Positions 17,354 through 26,934 of a stretch of DNA of 64,000 bases are shown piece after piece. The number at the start of each line of letters is the position of its first letter. Position 1 is the stretch's first letter. The notes below the pieces were generated by a model, which worked only from the letters and a program-made list of their open reading frames with translations, did not search any database and was not told the origin of the DNA. The position numbers were made by a program, and so were the translations under genes. The stretch lies in NCBI GenBank assembly GCA_947178145.1, contig CAMWXE010000010.1, positions 1 to 64,000 of the forward strand, given 5' to 3'. Source of the DNA: an uncultured Lachnospiraceae bacterium. Its GTDB lineage: Bacteria; Bacillota; Clostridia; Lachnospirales; Lachnospiraceae.

Positions 17354-18127
17354 TCACCATACCTTCCACGGCGCATTTCCCTTCTTCCAATATGTCTCTA
17401 AAATCTGATGCTCTCTCACCGAATCCATGCACTGCCAAAATCCTGTATGCTGATAACTCATAAGCTGACCATCTCCGGCAAGACGCTCTAATATTACACT
17501 TTCAAAAACCGTCTGATCATTTTCTAAATACTTAAATACCATGGGCTCCAACACCATATATCCAGCATTGATAAGAACTCCGTCACCACTTTGTTTCTCT
17601 CTAAAAGAGCGCACTGCTCCTGCGTCATTTATATCCAATACTCCTTTCTGCTGGCTCTGCAATACTGCAGTAAGTGTTGCCCACTTTCCATGACTTCTAT
17701 GAAATTTCACTAATTCCGAAATATCTACATCACATACAGCATCACCATATGTCAACATAAAAGGCTCATCCTTTACATATTCATGAATTCGCCTTACACG
17801 TCCTCCTGTCATTGTATTAAGGCCTGTATCTACCACTGTAACTTTCCATGGCTCTGTACGCTTATGATGAATGACAATTCTCTGATCATTTGTGTAATCA
17901 AAAGTCACATCACTAGAATCAATAAAATAATTATGAAACCACTCCTTAATATACCTTTGCTTATAACCGGCACAAATAATGAATTCATTATACCCATAAT
18001 AACCATAATGTTTCATTATATGCCAAAGGATTGGCATTTCACCTACTTCTATCATCGGCTTTGGCTTATTCACACTTTCCTCTGAAATCCTCGTTCCAAA
18101 TCCCCCAGCTAATAATACCACTTTCAT
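17354..18127 (-). CDS. rfbF: Glucose-1-phosphate cytidylyltransferase
   Basis: This 257-residue protein has the nucleotidyltransferase signature LLAGGFGTR (5-13) and KPKPM (21-25). The RfbF pattern includes MKHYGYYGYNEFIICAGYKQ and FWQCMDSVREHQILE near the C-terminus. It makes CDP-glucose from CTP and glucose-1-phosphate, the entry step to CDP-3,6-dideoxyhexoses. AGGAGATTGCA precedes ATG. A GT32 relic and the flippase follow, then rfbH. Confidence 0.94.
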   Translation of the reverse strand: MKVVLLAGGFGTRISEESVNKPKPMIEVGEMPILWHIMKHYGYYGYNEFIICAGYKQRYIKEWFHNYFIDSSDVTFDYTNDQRIVIHHKRTEPWKVTVVDTGLNTMTGGRVRRIHEYVKDEPFMLTYGDAVCDVDISELVKFHRSHGKWATLTAVLQSQQKGVLDINDAGAVRSFREKQSGDGVLINAGYMVLEPMVFKYLENDQTVFESVILERLAGDGQLMSYQHTGFWQCMDSVREHQILETYWKKGNAPWKVW

Positions 18128-18456
18128 TGCAATCTCCTACTTATTGTCTATTCACTATATGCAAGCAAAAAACATTATAATCACTGATAGCTCCATTTAC
18201 ACACACAATCTGTCCTTCTTCCACTGTTTTAATTATATACCGTTTATCTTAACACTATTTTTTCCCTGACTCAATTGCAGTAATTCCTCAAGTACTATAA
18301 TCATGGTTTCCTTAAAATGAGCAAAATTGTCTGGTTATATTATGCGAAAGAAAACAATTGATATGATTCCAGTTTTATCTGATTCCATGAAGACAATCCT
18401 GTCCTCGTTTTCCAAAAGCCGTTCCCTGCCGGCAAGCCTGGTCAGAAGATCTAAGA
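18128..18456. other. Intergenic stretch with a possible coding relic
   Basis: There is no intact gene. On the minus strand about 18315-18450 reads LDLLTRLAGRERLLENEDRIVFMES, which looks protein-like but is out of frame with the GT32 gene and has no start. It may be the remnant of a neighbour lost when the GT32 gene was placed here. Confidence 0.3.
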
Positions 18457-19590
18457 TTATCCTTCTGTCTTCACAGGGATTTTCGAATCAGATTGTTGCC
18501 CTTTGATCATTCCTCTGTACTTTAACTGCTCCCAATATTCCCTTTGCTGTTCCCATATTTTGGTCATATCCATTCCCTTGAAGCTCCACGACGATGAATA
18601 CCTATGGATTGAATATGTGTTCTCAACAGGTATCTGCATTACAGGATCAAAATACTCATTGGGGAAGATAGTGATATCCTCCACTTGCTGTATCTTGCCA
18701 TCGGGTATGAGTCCATGTTCTTCCAAGATCTTATTTATAATGGTCAAACATACGATAAAATCAAACTCACCTTCATCATTATAAAAAGAAAGCGAATCAA
18801 AGCGATCGATAATCTCATTATAAATATGGTTATCTTGTACTGCCCCAAAACCATGGCCTGTATTGATCGTCCCTGCAGCATCAAATCCCATGAACGCTGG
18901 CAGTCTAAGAAGTTCATCAATGTTTCTAACAAGCTCTACATCTGTGTCAAAATAAATCCCCCCAAATTTATTTACCACGTCGAGTCTCACATAATCAGAT
19001 ACCCCGCTAAAATGGCCATAGTCATAAGCTTCACGCAAGCATTTTGTCTTCCGGCAGTCGTAGTTGTCCTCATCCCACCTGATGATCTCATAATCAGGAC
19101 AAAATCTCTTCCAACTTTCAATACATTTTATTTCGTTCTTGGACATCTCATTATCCCCAAACCAACAATAATGGATCTTTTTAGGGATCAGTAGCGGTCC
19201 TTCCGGGATAACATAGTCCTCTCTGCATCCATTTGCTTTCATCAGCAAATACACATAGCATTCCACATCTCTCAATTTTGGCATCGCCTCAAGCTGGGCA
19301 TGGACCTGATCCCAGAACCGGTTTGTGACCAGTATAATTATACCCCCCCCCTCTATATCGATCTGGTCTAATATCTCTGGGGATCTGATCTCATATACTT
19401 TATCCTTTACCTTTATGGACTGGTTCCATTTTCCCTTATCATTGTCCAAAAAATACTGTATCCGCTCCAACACTGCGCTGTCTAATCTGCTGGCGAAAAT
19501 CTGTCCTGTTGCTCCTGCGCCAAAGCATATGACCTTTTTATCCTTTGTCTTTTGCGCAAACTCACTTAATTTACAATTTTTAGTGATCAT
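18457..19590 (-). CDS. Nucleotide-binding domain fused to a GT32-type glycosyltransferase
   Basis: Residues 1-125 hold a Rossmann-like segment (KVICFGAGATGQIFASRL, 19-36), as found ahead of several capsular glycosyltransferases. Residues 135-330 are a GT32 (OCH1-like) domain: IPKKIHYCWFG, SDYVRLDVVNKFGGIYFDTD with the DxD at 215-217. The C-terminal tail (SDSKIPVKTEG) is longer than in the two relics of the same family, which stop after EEQ or IEQ. A run of nine G at codons 80-84 lies in the first domain; loss or gain of one G would truncate the protein. AAGGAGAGATAAAG precedes ATG. Confidence 0.85.
   Translation of the reverse strand: MITKNCKLSEFAQKTKDKKVICFGAGATGQIFASRLDSAVLERIQYFLDNDKGKWNQSIKVKDKVYEIRSPEILDQIDIEGGGIIILVTNRFWDQVHAQLEAMPKLRDVECYVYLLMKANGCREDYVIPEGPLLIPKKIHYCWFGDNEMSKNEIKCIESWKRFCPDYEIIRWDEDNYDCRKTKCLREAYDYGHFSGVSDYVRLDVVNKFGGIYFDTDVELVRNIDELLRLPAFMGFDAAGTINTGHGFGAVQDNHIYNEIIDRFDSLSFYNDEGEFDFIVCLTIINKILEEHGLIPDGKIQQVEDITIFPNEYFDPVMQIPVENTYSIHRYSSSWSFKGMDMTKIWEQQREYWEQLKYRGMIKGQQSDSKIPVKTEG
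19343..19351 (-). repeat. Poly-G(9) tract inside the GT32 gene
   Basis: Nine consecutive G on the coding strand within the codons for Glu80-Gly83 (GAG GGG GGG GGT). Such runs slip during replication and are classic on/off switches of surface-glycan genes; the present length is in frame. Confidence 0.9.
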
Positions 19591-19606
19591 CTTTATCTCT
19601 CCTTAT

Positions 19607-19680
19607 CTATTGTTCTATGATCCTTCCCTTGTGCTTTAACTGCTCCCAATATTCCCTTTGCCGTTCCCATATCTGGGCAT
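19607..19680 (-). pseudogene. 3' fragment of a second GT32-type glycosyltransferase gene
   Basis: The minus strand reads AQIWERQREYWEQLKHKGRIIEQ-stop, the same C-terminal motif as the intact gene immediately downstream and the relic at 17215. About 24 codons remain. Three successive copies of this 3' end suggest homologous exchange among GT32 genes. Confidence 0.8.
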
Positions 19681-19780
19681 ATTATTCATGGTACTATAAG
19701 AACCTCTGAAAACGCCACATCCTTATTTTAGATTGCTTCTCGCATAGAAATTCTACGGAGAGCCCTAAAAAGGGATTTCG

Positions 19781-20755
19781 CTAACCAATATCATCACTCA
19801 CCTGATTATTGACCTCTTCAAAACCAATTCTTTTTCTCTCATGAACAATTTGTTTTGGAGTCAACCTAAGATCCAGCTTTATGATATATTCCCCTATCAT
19901 CCCAAGCACAAACAACTGTATCCCACCCAAAAAAAACATTCCTATTATCAGTGGTGCAATTCCTATTGTCATCGCATTCCAATATATCAATTTTAGTATA
20001 AAATATACCCCACCTCCTAACATACTTATCAAAGAGATAACAAATCCCAAAAAGGTCGTAATGCGAATACCTACATATGACCCGTCTGTAAGTGTTCTAA
20101 TAAAATCATCAAACAAAGAAAAAATGTTATGCTTAGAACTGCCATGGGTTCTTGTCTTCTTCATATAGGATAACGTTTTGATTTTCCACCCATACCGTGC
20201 CACAAAATTCCGAAACACGGTTTCCTCATCGTAATATTTCCTAAATAACTCTATAAATTCTCTGTCATAAAGCCCAAATCCACAAAAGCCATCAATAAAA
20301 GAATATTCATTTAACATACTGTTAATTTTATAATATAATTTTCTAAAGAACGCCATTGACTTCTTTTCATTCGATCCTGCTTTTGTCCCAGCAACAATCT
20401 TATAACCATTTATATCCCATTCATGAACCATTGCAGGTATTAATTCTGGAGGTTCCTCGAAATCAGCTGCAATGATGATCACACAATCTCCATCCGCATT
20501 CAAAAATCCGTGAGGTGACGACTTCCAGCGATAGTTCTCCTGATTAAATATTGCTCGAACCGTTCCTGTGTACTTATTGCATAATTCAATTAACAGCTCC
20601 TGTGTCCCATCAGTTGAACAATTATCTATAAATTGAATAATATAATTGTATTCCTTTAATTGTTCCTCAAAAATTTTAATTATTGTTTCGCACAACAAAA
20701 CTACATTCTCTGCTTCATTGAAGCAGGGAATAGAAATTCCAATCGTTTTTTTCAT
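19781..20755 (-). CDS. GT2 family, GtrB/DPM1-like polyisoprenyl-phosphate glycosyltransferase
   Basis: This 324-residue protein has a GT-A domain (TIGISIPCFNEAENV, DFEEP near 117, GFCGFGLYDREF). Two C-terminal membrane segments (about 232-258 and 270-293) and VLGMIGEYI complete the GtrB architecture. The start at 20755 is fixed by AAGGAGGTAAGCAAC; a longer frame from 20803 reads through the dispersed repeat and is unlikely. It probably makes an undecaprenyl-phosphate-linked sugar for the ricin-tailed membrane transferase encoded just upstream (20829). Confidence 0.87.
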   Translation of the reverse strand: MKKTIGISIPCFNEAENVVLLCETIIKIFEEQLKEYNYIIQFIDNCSTDGTQELLIELCNKYTGTVRAIFNQENYRWKSSPHGFLNADGDCVIIIAADFEEPPELIPAMVHEWDINGYKIVAGTKAGSNEKKSMAFFRKLYYKINSMLNEYSFIDGFCGFGLYDREFIELFRKYYDEETVFRNFVARYGWKIKTLSYMKKTRTHGSSKHNIFSLFDDFIRTLTDGSYVGIRITTFLGFVISLISMLGGGVYFILKLIYWNAMTIGIAPLIIGMFFLGGIQLFVLGMIGEYIIKLDLRLTPKQIVHERKRIGFEEVNNQVSDDIG

Positions 20756-20773
20756 GTTGCTTACCTCCTTGGT

Positions 20774-20810
20774 TCGGATTTTGTATAGGTACATGCTATC
20801 CACCGTTTAC
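20774..20810. repeat. 37-bp dispersed repeat, copy 2
   Basis: Matches 3012-3048 with two mismatches. It lies just upstream of the GtrB-like gene's ribosome binding site on the minus strand, so it may be part of a conserved gene leader carried along with such genes. Confidence 0.7.
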
Positions 20811-20828
20811 GTTATAGATACTTTTAAA

Positions 20829-23165
20829 TTATTTGCCAAATGCCTGTGAAAACGACCAAAGCTGATTATCCTCTCCTTTTTTTTCAGATAAACTTATCGC
20901 ACCGCTTTCTAAATCATATGTCAACGCATACTCCCAAAAACAAATCATATAGTACTCACCTTCTTTTTGGAGTCTCCATATTTGTGCCCCCGAATCATTG
21001 GGTTCCCATACTGCAACTGTCCCAGCTTCATCAACCACTTCACCAGGAACATCCAAGGCAACTTGATATTCGTCAAAAATAAATTGAAATCCATATACAC
21101 CTTCATTTTGCAGTAGATTGATGAACTTATCAGATTCCTGTAAAACTAAATTTTTCCCATCCGTATAAAGACTTACGTTATTTTCATTTTTTGGCGAAAC
21201 AACATAATAATGCGATTCATCAACATCAAGGTTCAGAATCATATACTCCGCACTATACCCTTTGTGCTCTACCACTCCACTTTTCAGTACTTGTTTAGGA
21301 ATCATTTCATCTAAAACAAAGTCTGCATTTACACTTGACCAATGCGGTATGATATATAAAATTTGGTCGTAACGAGCTTGATAATTACCCCACCACGTAT
21401 TTATTACATCAAAATCATTGCAAACCTCCACTACATACTGCTCAGGGGATTCTATATTTTCAGCACTAGCATACTCAAATTTTTGCAAACGCGAATTCCA
21501 CAAAGTACCACCATTATCACCAAATGTTTTATAACGATTTCCCACAACAATTACCATATTACCATTATAACCGGATTCTTTTAATATCTCACTCAACGTT
21601 TCAGACCAATACATGTATTGGCGATTATATACCATATAATCATTAAACTCCATAGCATTATGCAGCCCCATCCCATAAACTTTTGCTGTCCCCAATGACA
21701 TGGATGAAAATACGCACCACATAACGGGATCAATTACATAAAAACTTTGTATTAATAATGCAGCTGCCAATACAATATTCCATCTCATAAAAATTTTCTT
21801 CATATTTGCGATAAATACAGTGGCAACCAAATACATAATAGGTATAAGAGGCACAATATATCTAGGAAGAACATATGTAACATATACACACCCAAAAAAA
21901 ACTATTACTACACCCATTGCACAAATTGGCACAATTTCTATCCATAGCTGCTTCTTTACTTTTATTTTCTTCATGCATATAGCACTTATTCCTAATGCAA
22001 TACTCCCCCATAGTAAATAATTAAAATTGAGAAGAAACATCTGTTTTAGTTTTGTCACAATAAGATCATAATCAAATCCAAAAAAACCTATACCGCTACT
22101 TTCCCAACCACCTCCCGGTGCCAGTAAATACATAATAACCCACCAAAATACTGGTAATGCATAAATATAACTTTTTACATTACTAAATCCAAATCGAAGT
22201 AAACTCGGCACTCGAAAAGGATTCTCTTCTACATACTCACATATTATCTTCGCCACTACATACCCTATGTAATATAAAACAGCTGGTTCTTTTGTAAAAC
22301 AAAAGCAAGTAGCAAAAAGCAATTCCAAACATTCATAGTGATATAATGAACATGCGATGAAAACAAGCGCAAAATACATTGTTGCACTATCTAAGTTTAT
22401 ATTCCCAACCAATCCTAAAACAAATGGAGAAAACGCATATGGCACCACCGCAACTGCAATTACGTTATTTGAATATTTTTCCCCAATCAATTTTCTTAGT
22501 ATTTGATAGTATGCAAAAATACTCAATACAGCCAGAACAATATCTGCCACCTGCGCGGAGGCTGAACCTTTGGAAAATAACTGAAACAGTATCATCCACA
22601 AAGAATATCCCAAACTAACATGCCCCATAAGAAACAAATCATATACCCCGGAGTCGGCATGAAAGCTCTCCGATATTCCCTGTATGTCTCCACTATTATT
22701 CCAGCATTCAAAATATTGGCGCGCATCCCATATAAGCCATGAATCAATCACCTCAACAGACAGCAGTACAAAAACAAGACAAACTAATAATATACTCCAA
22801 TTTTGAACAAACCATTTTTTCAATATTATTCTTTTATGATTCTGCACAAAATAAATACTTATGGCTATCAGCATACTTACAATACACAAAATATTGATCA
22901 CAAAATATTTTTCCTGCAATTTTCCGCGTATCAGCATAAACACACTAAATAACACTATAAATAGGATTAAAACAACCTTCTCGAAATCCATTACATGTTT
23001 TTTATTTCCACTAAATAAAAACAGGCACAATAATGTAACTGCAGCTATCTTAAAAAAGATACCGCCAATATTTACATGAAATGTCGTACACAACATGCAT
23101 AGACAAACACATAAATAAGTTCCTATAAAAGACAGATATTTTCTATTCTTAACCAATTCCCTCAT
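20829..23165 (-). CDS. Large GT-C-type membrane glycosyltransferase with C-terminal ricin-like domain
   Basis: The 778-residue protein has about a dozen membrane helices in its first ~520 residues and an early exposed acidic loop (EVIDSWLIWDARQYFECW) like the catalytic loop of GT-C enzymes. A soluble region follows, then ~90 C-terminal residues resembling a ricin B-type beta-trefoil repeat: ALDVPG, AQIW (727-730) and NQLW (767-770), the QxW motif twice. The start at 23165 has GAGGGGTAAAAAG; a GTG five codons earlier is possible. GT-C enzymes use polyprenyl-phosphate sugars outside the membrane, which fits the GtrB-like gene 73 bases downstream. A shorter paralogue is encoded at 43604. Confidence 0.75.
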   Translation of the reverse strand: MRELVKNRKYLSFIGTYLCVCLCMLCTTFHVNIGGIFFKIAAVTLLCLFLFSGNKKHVMDFEKVVLILFIVLFSVFMLIRGKLQEKYFVINILCIVSMLIAISIYFVQNHKRIILKKWFVQNWSILLVCLVFVLLSVEVIDSWLIWDARQYFECWNNSGDIQGISESFHADSGVYDLFLMGHVSLGYSLWMILFQLFSKGSASAQVADIVLAVLSIFAYYQILRKLIGEKYSNNVIAVAVVPYAFSPFVLGLVGNINLDSATMYFALVFIACSLYHYECLELLFATCFCFTKEPAVLYYIGYVVAKIICEYVEENPFRVPSLLRFGFSNVKSYIYALPVFWWVIMYLLAPGGGWESSGIGFFGFDYDLIVTKLKQMFLLNFNYLLWGSIALGISAICMKKIKVKKQLWIEIVPICAMGVVIVFFGCVYVTYVLPRYIVPLIPIMYLVATVFIANMKKIFMRWNIVLAAALLIQSFYVIDPVMWCVFSSMSLGTAKVYGMGLHNAMEFNDYMVYNRQYMYWSETLSEILKESGYNGNMVIVVGNRYKTFGDNGGTLWNSRLQKFEYASAENIESPEQYVVEVCNDFDVINTWWGNYQARYDQILYIIPHWSSVNADFVLDEMIPKQVLKSGVVEHKGYSAEYMILNLDVDESHYYVVSPKNENNVSLYTDGKNLVLQESDKFINLLQNEGVYGFQFIFDEYQVALDVPGEVVDEAGTVAVWEPNDSGAQIWRLQKEGEYYMICFWEYALTYDLESGAISLSEKKGEDNQLWSFSQAFGK

Positions 23166-23282
23166 CTTTTTACCCCTCACTCTTCAAAACTTTATTGGCC
23201 CCCCTATGCTAATTTTCACATATTCTAAACCATTCATTCAAAAATTCTTTTTGAATATTATTACTGCCTTTCCTTAATTTCT

Positions 23283-25112
23283 TCAACTTTCAACTGTCTG
23301 CAGTGAAAACCACTTGTCTAAACTTGTTTTTTGTAAGTTATTGTATTCCAGCCAGAAGTGTCCCTGTATGCCCTTACTATATCTTCCATCTTCTGTATAA
23401 AGCCAAATATTTCCATCTTTATCTATATACTCTCCGTAGCATGTCAAAACAGGAACATCCTTTCCCAAGTTCGACAAATACTTATAGTATGGCAGCATTC
23501 TCACCCCACATGTCTCCAACAATAATGGTCCCAGTTCATTCATGCTTACCATGACATCTCTTCTCTCTTCTATTGGGAAATTCGCCCAAATTATAAAGGG
23601 CGTAGCTCTTTGCAAAACTGCATTATTATCACATTTGACTGAGATTTCTTCAATAAATGATGGTGCGTGGTCACCTACCATACACAATATAACTGGTCTG
23701 TCACTCCACTCAAAATAATTTATTAATTTTATTAATTCATCAGTCGATAATGCAATGCAGGACAAATATTCATTTATTTTTTCTTCATACATTTTATTTT
23801 CATAATCAACTACATGGACCAAATCATCCGTTTCCGGATTTGTGTTCCATTCGCCATGATTTTGTATTGTCAGCAAATAGCTAAATATAGGTTTTTGTTT
23901 TTGCAATGCACCCTCATACCATCTAATCATGTTTTCATAAGCAGACTTATCGGTAACAAAATCTCTATTTCCGTAATACTCCACATTCTCAAAATCATCC
24001 AAAAAATGGATTTCATCAAACCCCATATTGGAATATGCTATATTTCTCGAATAATTTTCCAAAGATGCAGGATGCATTGCTATTGTATAGTAATCCAGCT
24101 CTTTCAAGTTTGTTACAATGCTCGCAGAATTAGTCATATCCAATGCCTGAAACGGTGTAATTCCCTGCATCAAATAAGTTGAGTTTGCTGTTAATAATTC
24201 ATATTCTGAGTTGTTCGTTCCTCCTCCAATTTTAGGTACTACAGCATGTCCAGATATTGAATTGTCCACATTGTAAAATGCTTTCATATAATCGGTATCT
24301 GTCTTTATATCCGTCACAAGGGAAATGTCGTAAAAGGTCTCATTCAAGACAATTATTATATCTGGCATCTGTACATTATTTACTTCTGAAGCAATGTAAT
24401 CATCTATCGAAATTGATGCCAAGTCATCTTCTGTGTAACCAACTGGCTGACTTAATTTATATTCAAGGCCACTCACAAAAAAATATAATGGATAGCCATA
24501 TTTACCTACTATCTCCCTGTGTATCCACCCTTCCCGAACAGGTTCTATTATTTTATCAATATGCAGTATGCCAACAATGTACACTACTCCTCCTAATAAG
24601 AATAAGATTTTTTTTGACCAATTAGTCACCATACTTTTTTGTCGTAGATTTTGTACTAAAAGTGATTCAATCTTTTTGAGTCTTTTTAACAAAAGGAAGT
24701 TTATTAGAGATAGCATAACTACAGCACACATGTATTCTAATGGTCTTATTGCTATAAAAGAATATCCGTCAATGACATTTAACGCAGTCCTGATATTTGC
24801 AAACTCCGGAATTGTCAAGGGCGATCCATGAAATTCAACAACATATATATTAATGACTGAATACACTATACATATACTGCCAAATATCAATTCCGATAGC
24901 CATATTCTATTAGTAAAGATATATAGAGTCCCAATAACTGCATATATTATTCCCATATTTATAAACGCATAGAAAATTTTCAAGGAAAGTAACTGCCAAA
25001 ATGAATATGATGAGATCTGTAACATTATAAAAAAGATACTATTCACTAACAACGATATTATTAAAGTCCAAAATCCCTGCCCAGGTTTCTTAGTATTTTT
25101 AATCTGAATCAA
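23283..25112 (-). CDS. LTA-synthase-like sulfatase-family phosphoglycerol/phospho-group transferase
   Basis: Five or so N-terminal membrane helices (about 15-185) are followed by an extracellular sulfatase-fold domain. NETFYDIS (Glu258) and the nucleophile Thr299 (IGGGTNNSEYELLT) bind the metal and form the phospho-intermediate, and VGDHAPSF completes the site. LTA synthases and relatives transfer glycerol phosphate from phosphatidylglycerol. Inside a polysaccharide locus the likely role is decorating the exported glycan. The start is TTG, preceded by GGAGGAAGGAAAT. The ABC exporter lies 58 bases upstream. Confidence 0.88.
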   Translation of the reverse strand: MIQIKNTKKPGQGFWTLIISLLVNSIFFIMLQISSYSFWQLLSLKIFYAFINMGIIYAVIGTLYIFTNRIWLSELIFGSICIVYSVINIYVVEFHGSPLTIPEFANIRTALNVIDGYSFIAIRPLEYMCAVVMLSLINFLLLKRLKKIESLLVQNLRQKSMVTNWSKKILFLLGGVVYIVGILHIDKIIEPVREGWIHREIVGKYGYPLYFFVSGLEYKLSQPVGYTEDDLASISIDDYIASEVNNVQMPDIIIVLNETFYDISLVTDIKTDTDYMKAFYNVDNSISGHAVVPKIGGGTNNSEYELLTANSTYLMQGITPFQALDMTNSASIVTNLKELDYYTIAMHPASLENYSRNIAYSNMGFDEIHFLDDFENVEYYGNRDFVTDKSAYENMIRWYEGALQKQKPIFSYLLTIQNHGEWNTNPETDDLVHVVDYENKMYEEKINEYLSCIALSTDELIKLINYFEWSDRPVILCMVGDHAPSFIEEISVKCDNNAVLQRATPFIIWANFPIEERRDVMVSMNELGPLLLETCGVRMLPYYKYLSNLGKDVPVLTCYGEYIDKDGNIWLYTEDGRYSKGIQGHFWLEYNNLQKTSLDKWFSLQTVES

Positions 25113-25170
25113 ATTTCCTTCCTCCGAAATTATTTCTTCTGTTTTGAAAGTTTCCAGTCATGTACTCTCG

Positions 25171-26934
25171 TTACGAAAAGTCATTTGTTACATCAGTAAT
25201 GTTACCATTTTTTACTTCATATACTCTATTGCAATTTTTTATCGTAGACAGCCTGTGCGCTATTATAATCAATGTTTTTCTACCTTTGAGTGAATCTATC
25301 GCCTCCATAACGGCTGCCTCTGTGTCATTGTCAAGTGCTGCTGTAGCTTCGTCAAGCAGCAAGATCTCGGGCTGTGAATATAACGCCCGCGCAATTGCAA
25401 TACGCTGTCTCTGCCCTCCCGAAAATCGTACTCCGGATTCTCCAACCACTGTATCCAATCCCTCGGGAAGTCCTTCTACAAAATCTTTTAATTGCGCCTG
25501 TTCCAAGGCATTCCATATTCTGTTGTCATCTGTCTCACTGTAGCCAAAAACAATGTTTTCCCTAATCGTATCATCCAACAGATAGACCGTCTGTGGGACA
25601 TAGGAAATAAGCTGTGACCATTGCTTCAAGTCTAAGTAGACATCCTTTCCATCAACTAAAACCTTGCCTTTTGCCGGCTTATATAATCCAAGCAAAATAT
25701 CTGCCAGGGTTGTCTTACCTGCCCCGGACTCCCCTATAATTGCAACAGACTCTCCTCTTCTTATTTCTAACGAAGCATTGTCCAATATTTTCTTCTCCAA
25801 GTTGTTATACTGCCATTCAATCCTCTGAATATCAATGCTTTTATCAAAAGAAAACTTTTGTATGGTTTGGTTTTTCTCTTCTTTGCTTTTCTGAAATTCC
25901 TTTCTTGCTGTGCATATATTTTCGTATGCTGTATTCAGCGAAGGATTATAAAAAATAATTGTATTGATTCCACTCGAAAATTTATTGATTGACGGAAGCA
26001 ATCTGTACGCAGCCATTGCAAGAGTTCCTAACTGTGGTACAAACGTCATCGCATCAACACCCTGACCAATTCGCAGGAATACAATTATACAAATGCTGGC
26101 AATAAATATGGTTTCAATAATTCTCTCTGGAAAAGCTTGCATCACAATATTAATTATTTTTGCTTTTCTGAACTCATCATATGTGGTTTTATACCTATCA
26201 TAAAAAAAATGCTTTCTCTGCAATACAAAAATATCTTTAATTCCTTGTGAGATCTGTAATATGTTCTTATTTCTCTCCAAATCCTGCATCCTGTATCTTT
26301 CTCCAGCAGATTTCAAAACATTTTTAAATCCCAAAGCAAGCACTACCACTGTCAGCCCTGCTGCCAGCGTAATACCCACTGCCATAAAAAAATCTTTATA
26401 CACAATATAGGCAATAATAAACAAAACAGTTATACTTTCTGCTATCAATTGACAGATTGTCTGCAGAATCTGAAAAATATAACTTGCATCATCAATTGCT
26501 CCATGTCTGATATCACTACTGTTTGTCTGAACATAGTACGAATATGGTTTGCTTAGGTATGATCTGAGCATGGTCAGCGATATGTCTTCTTCTATCTGGC
26601 ACTGATATATGGTCTGCACAGCTCTTGAATATATAAGCAATATATTCTTAACAATATAAATTATAATAACGCCTAAGATCAGTATCATGAGAAACCCTGT
26701 GTAAGAATGTATTTCCAGTGCATTAGCAAACCACGCTATATACTTATTTCCCATCAAATCTTCTGGCCTAAGAAGCGCATTAATGAACGGGGACATAATC
26801 GCTATCCCTACAAGTTCAAACACTGAAGATACAAGCATCCAAAAAAGCATCTTAACGCCCTTTACTTTCTGCCTTTTATCTAATATTCCATTTAATTTAC
26901 TAAATACTCCAAAAATTTTTATGATATTATTCAT
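25171..26934 (-). CDS. ABC exporter, fused membrane and ATPase domains (MsbA-type)
   Basis: This 587-residue half-transporter has six membrane helices in residues ~28-330 and an ATPase domain with Walker A GESGAGKTTL (401-410), signature FSGGQRQR (504-511) and Walker B ILLLDEA (524-530). In polysaccharide loci such exporters flip lipid-linked sugars or glycans (PglK-like). GGAGATAAA precedes ATG. A decayed relative is at 2344-2968. Confidence 0.92.
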   Translation of the reverse strand: MNNIIKIFGVFSKLNGILDKRQKVKGVKMLFWMLVSSVFELVGIAIMSPFINALLRPEDLMGNKYIAWFANALEIHSYTGFLMILILGVIIIYIVKNILLIYSRAVQTIYQCQIEEDISLTMLRSYLSKPYSYYVQTNSSDIRHGAIDDASYIFQILQTICQLIAESITVLFIIAYIVYKDFFMAVGITLAAGLTVVVLALGFKNVLKSAGERYRMQDLERNKNILQISQGIKDIFVLQRKHFFYDRYKTTYDEFRKAKIINIVMQAFPERIIETIFIASICIIVFLRIGQGVDAMTFVPQLGTLAMAAYRLLPSINKFSSGINTIIFYNPSLNTAYENICTARKEFQKSKEEKNQTIQKFSFDKSIDIQRIEWQYNNLEKKILDNASLEIRRGESVAIIGESGAGKTTLADILLGLYKPAKGKVLVDGKDVYLDLKQWSQLISYVPQTVYLLDDTIRENIVFGYSETDDNRIWNALEQAQLKDFVEGLPEGLDTVVGESGVRFSGGQRQRIAIARALYSQPEILLLDEATAALDNDTEAAVMEAIDSLKGRKTLIIIAHRLSTIKNCNRVYEVKNGNITDVTNDFS

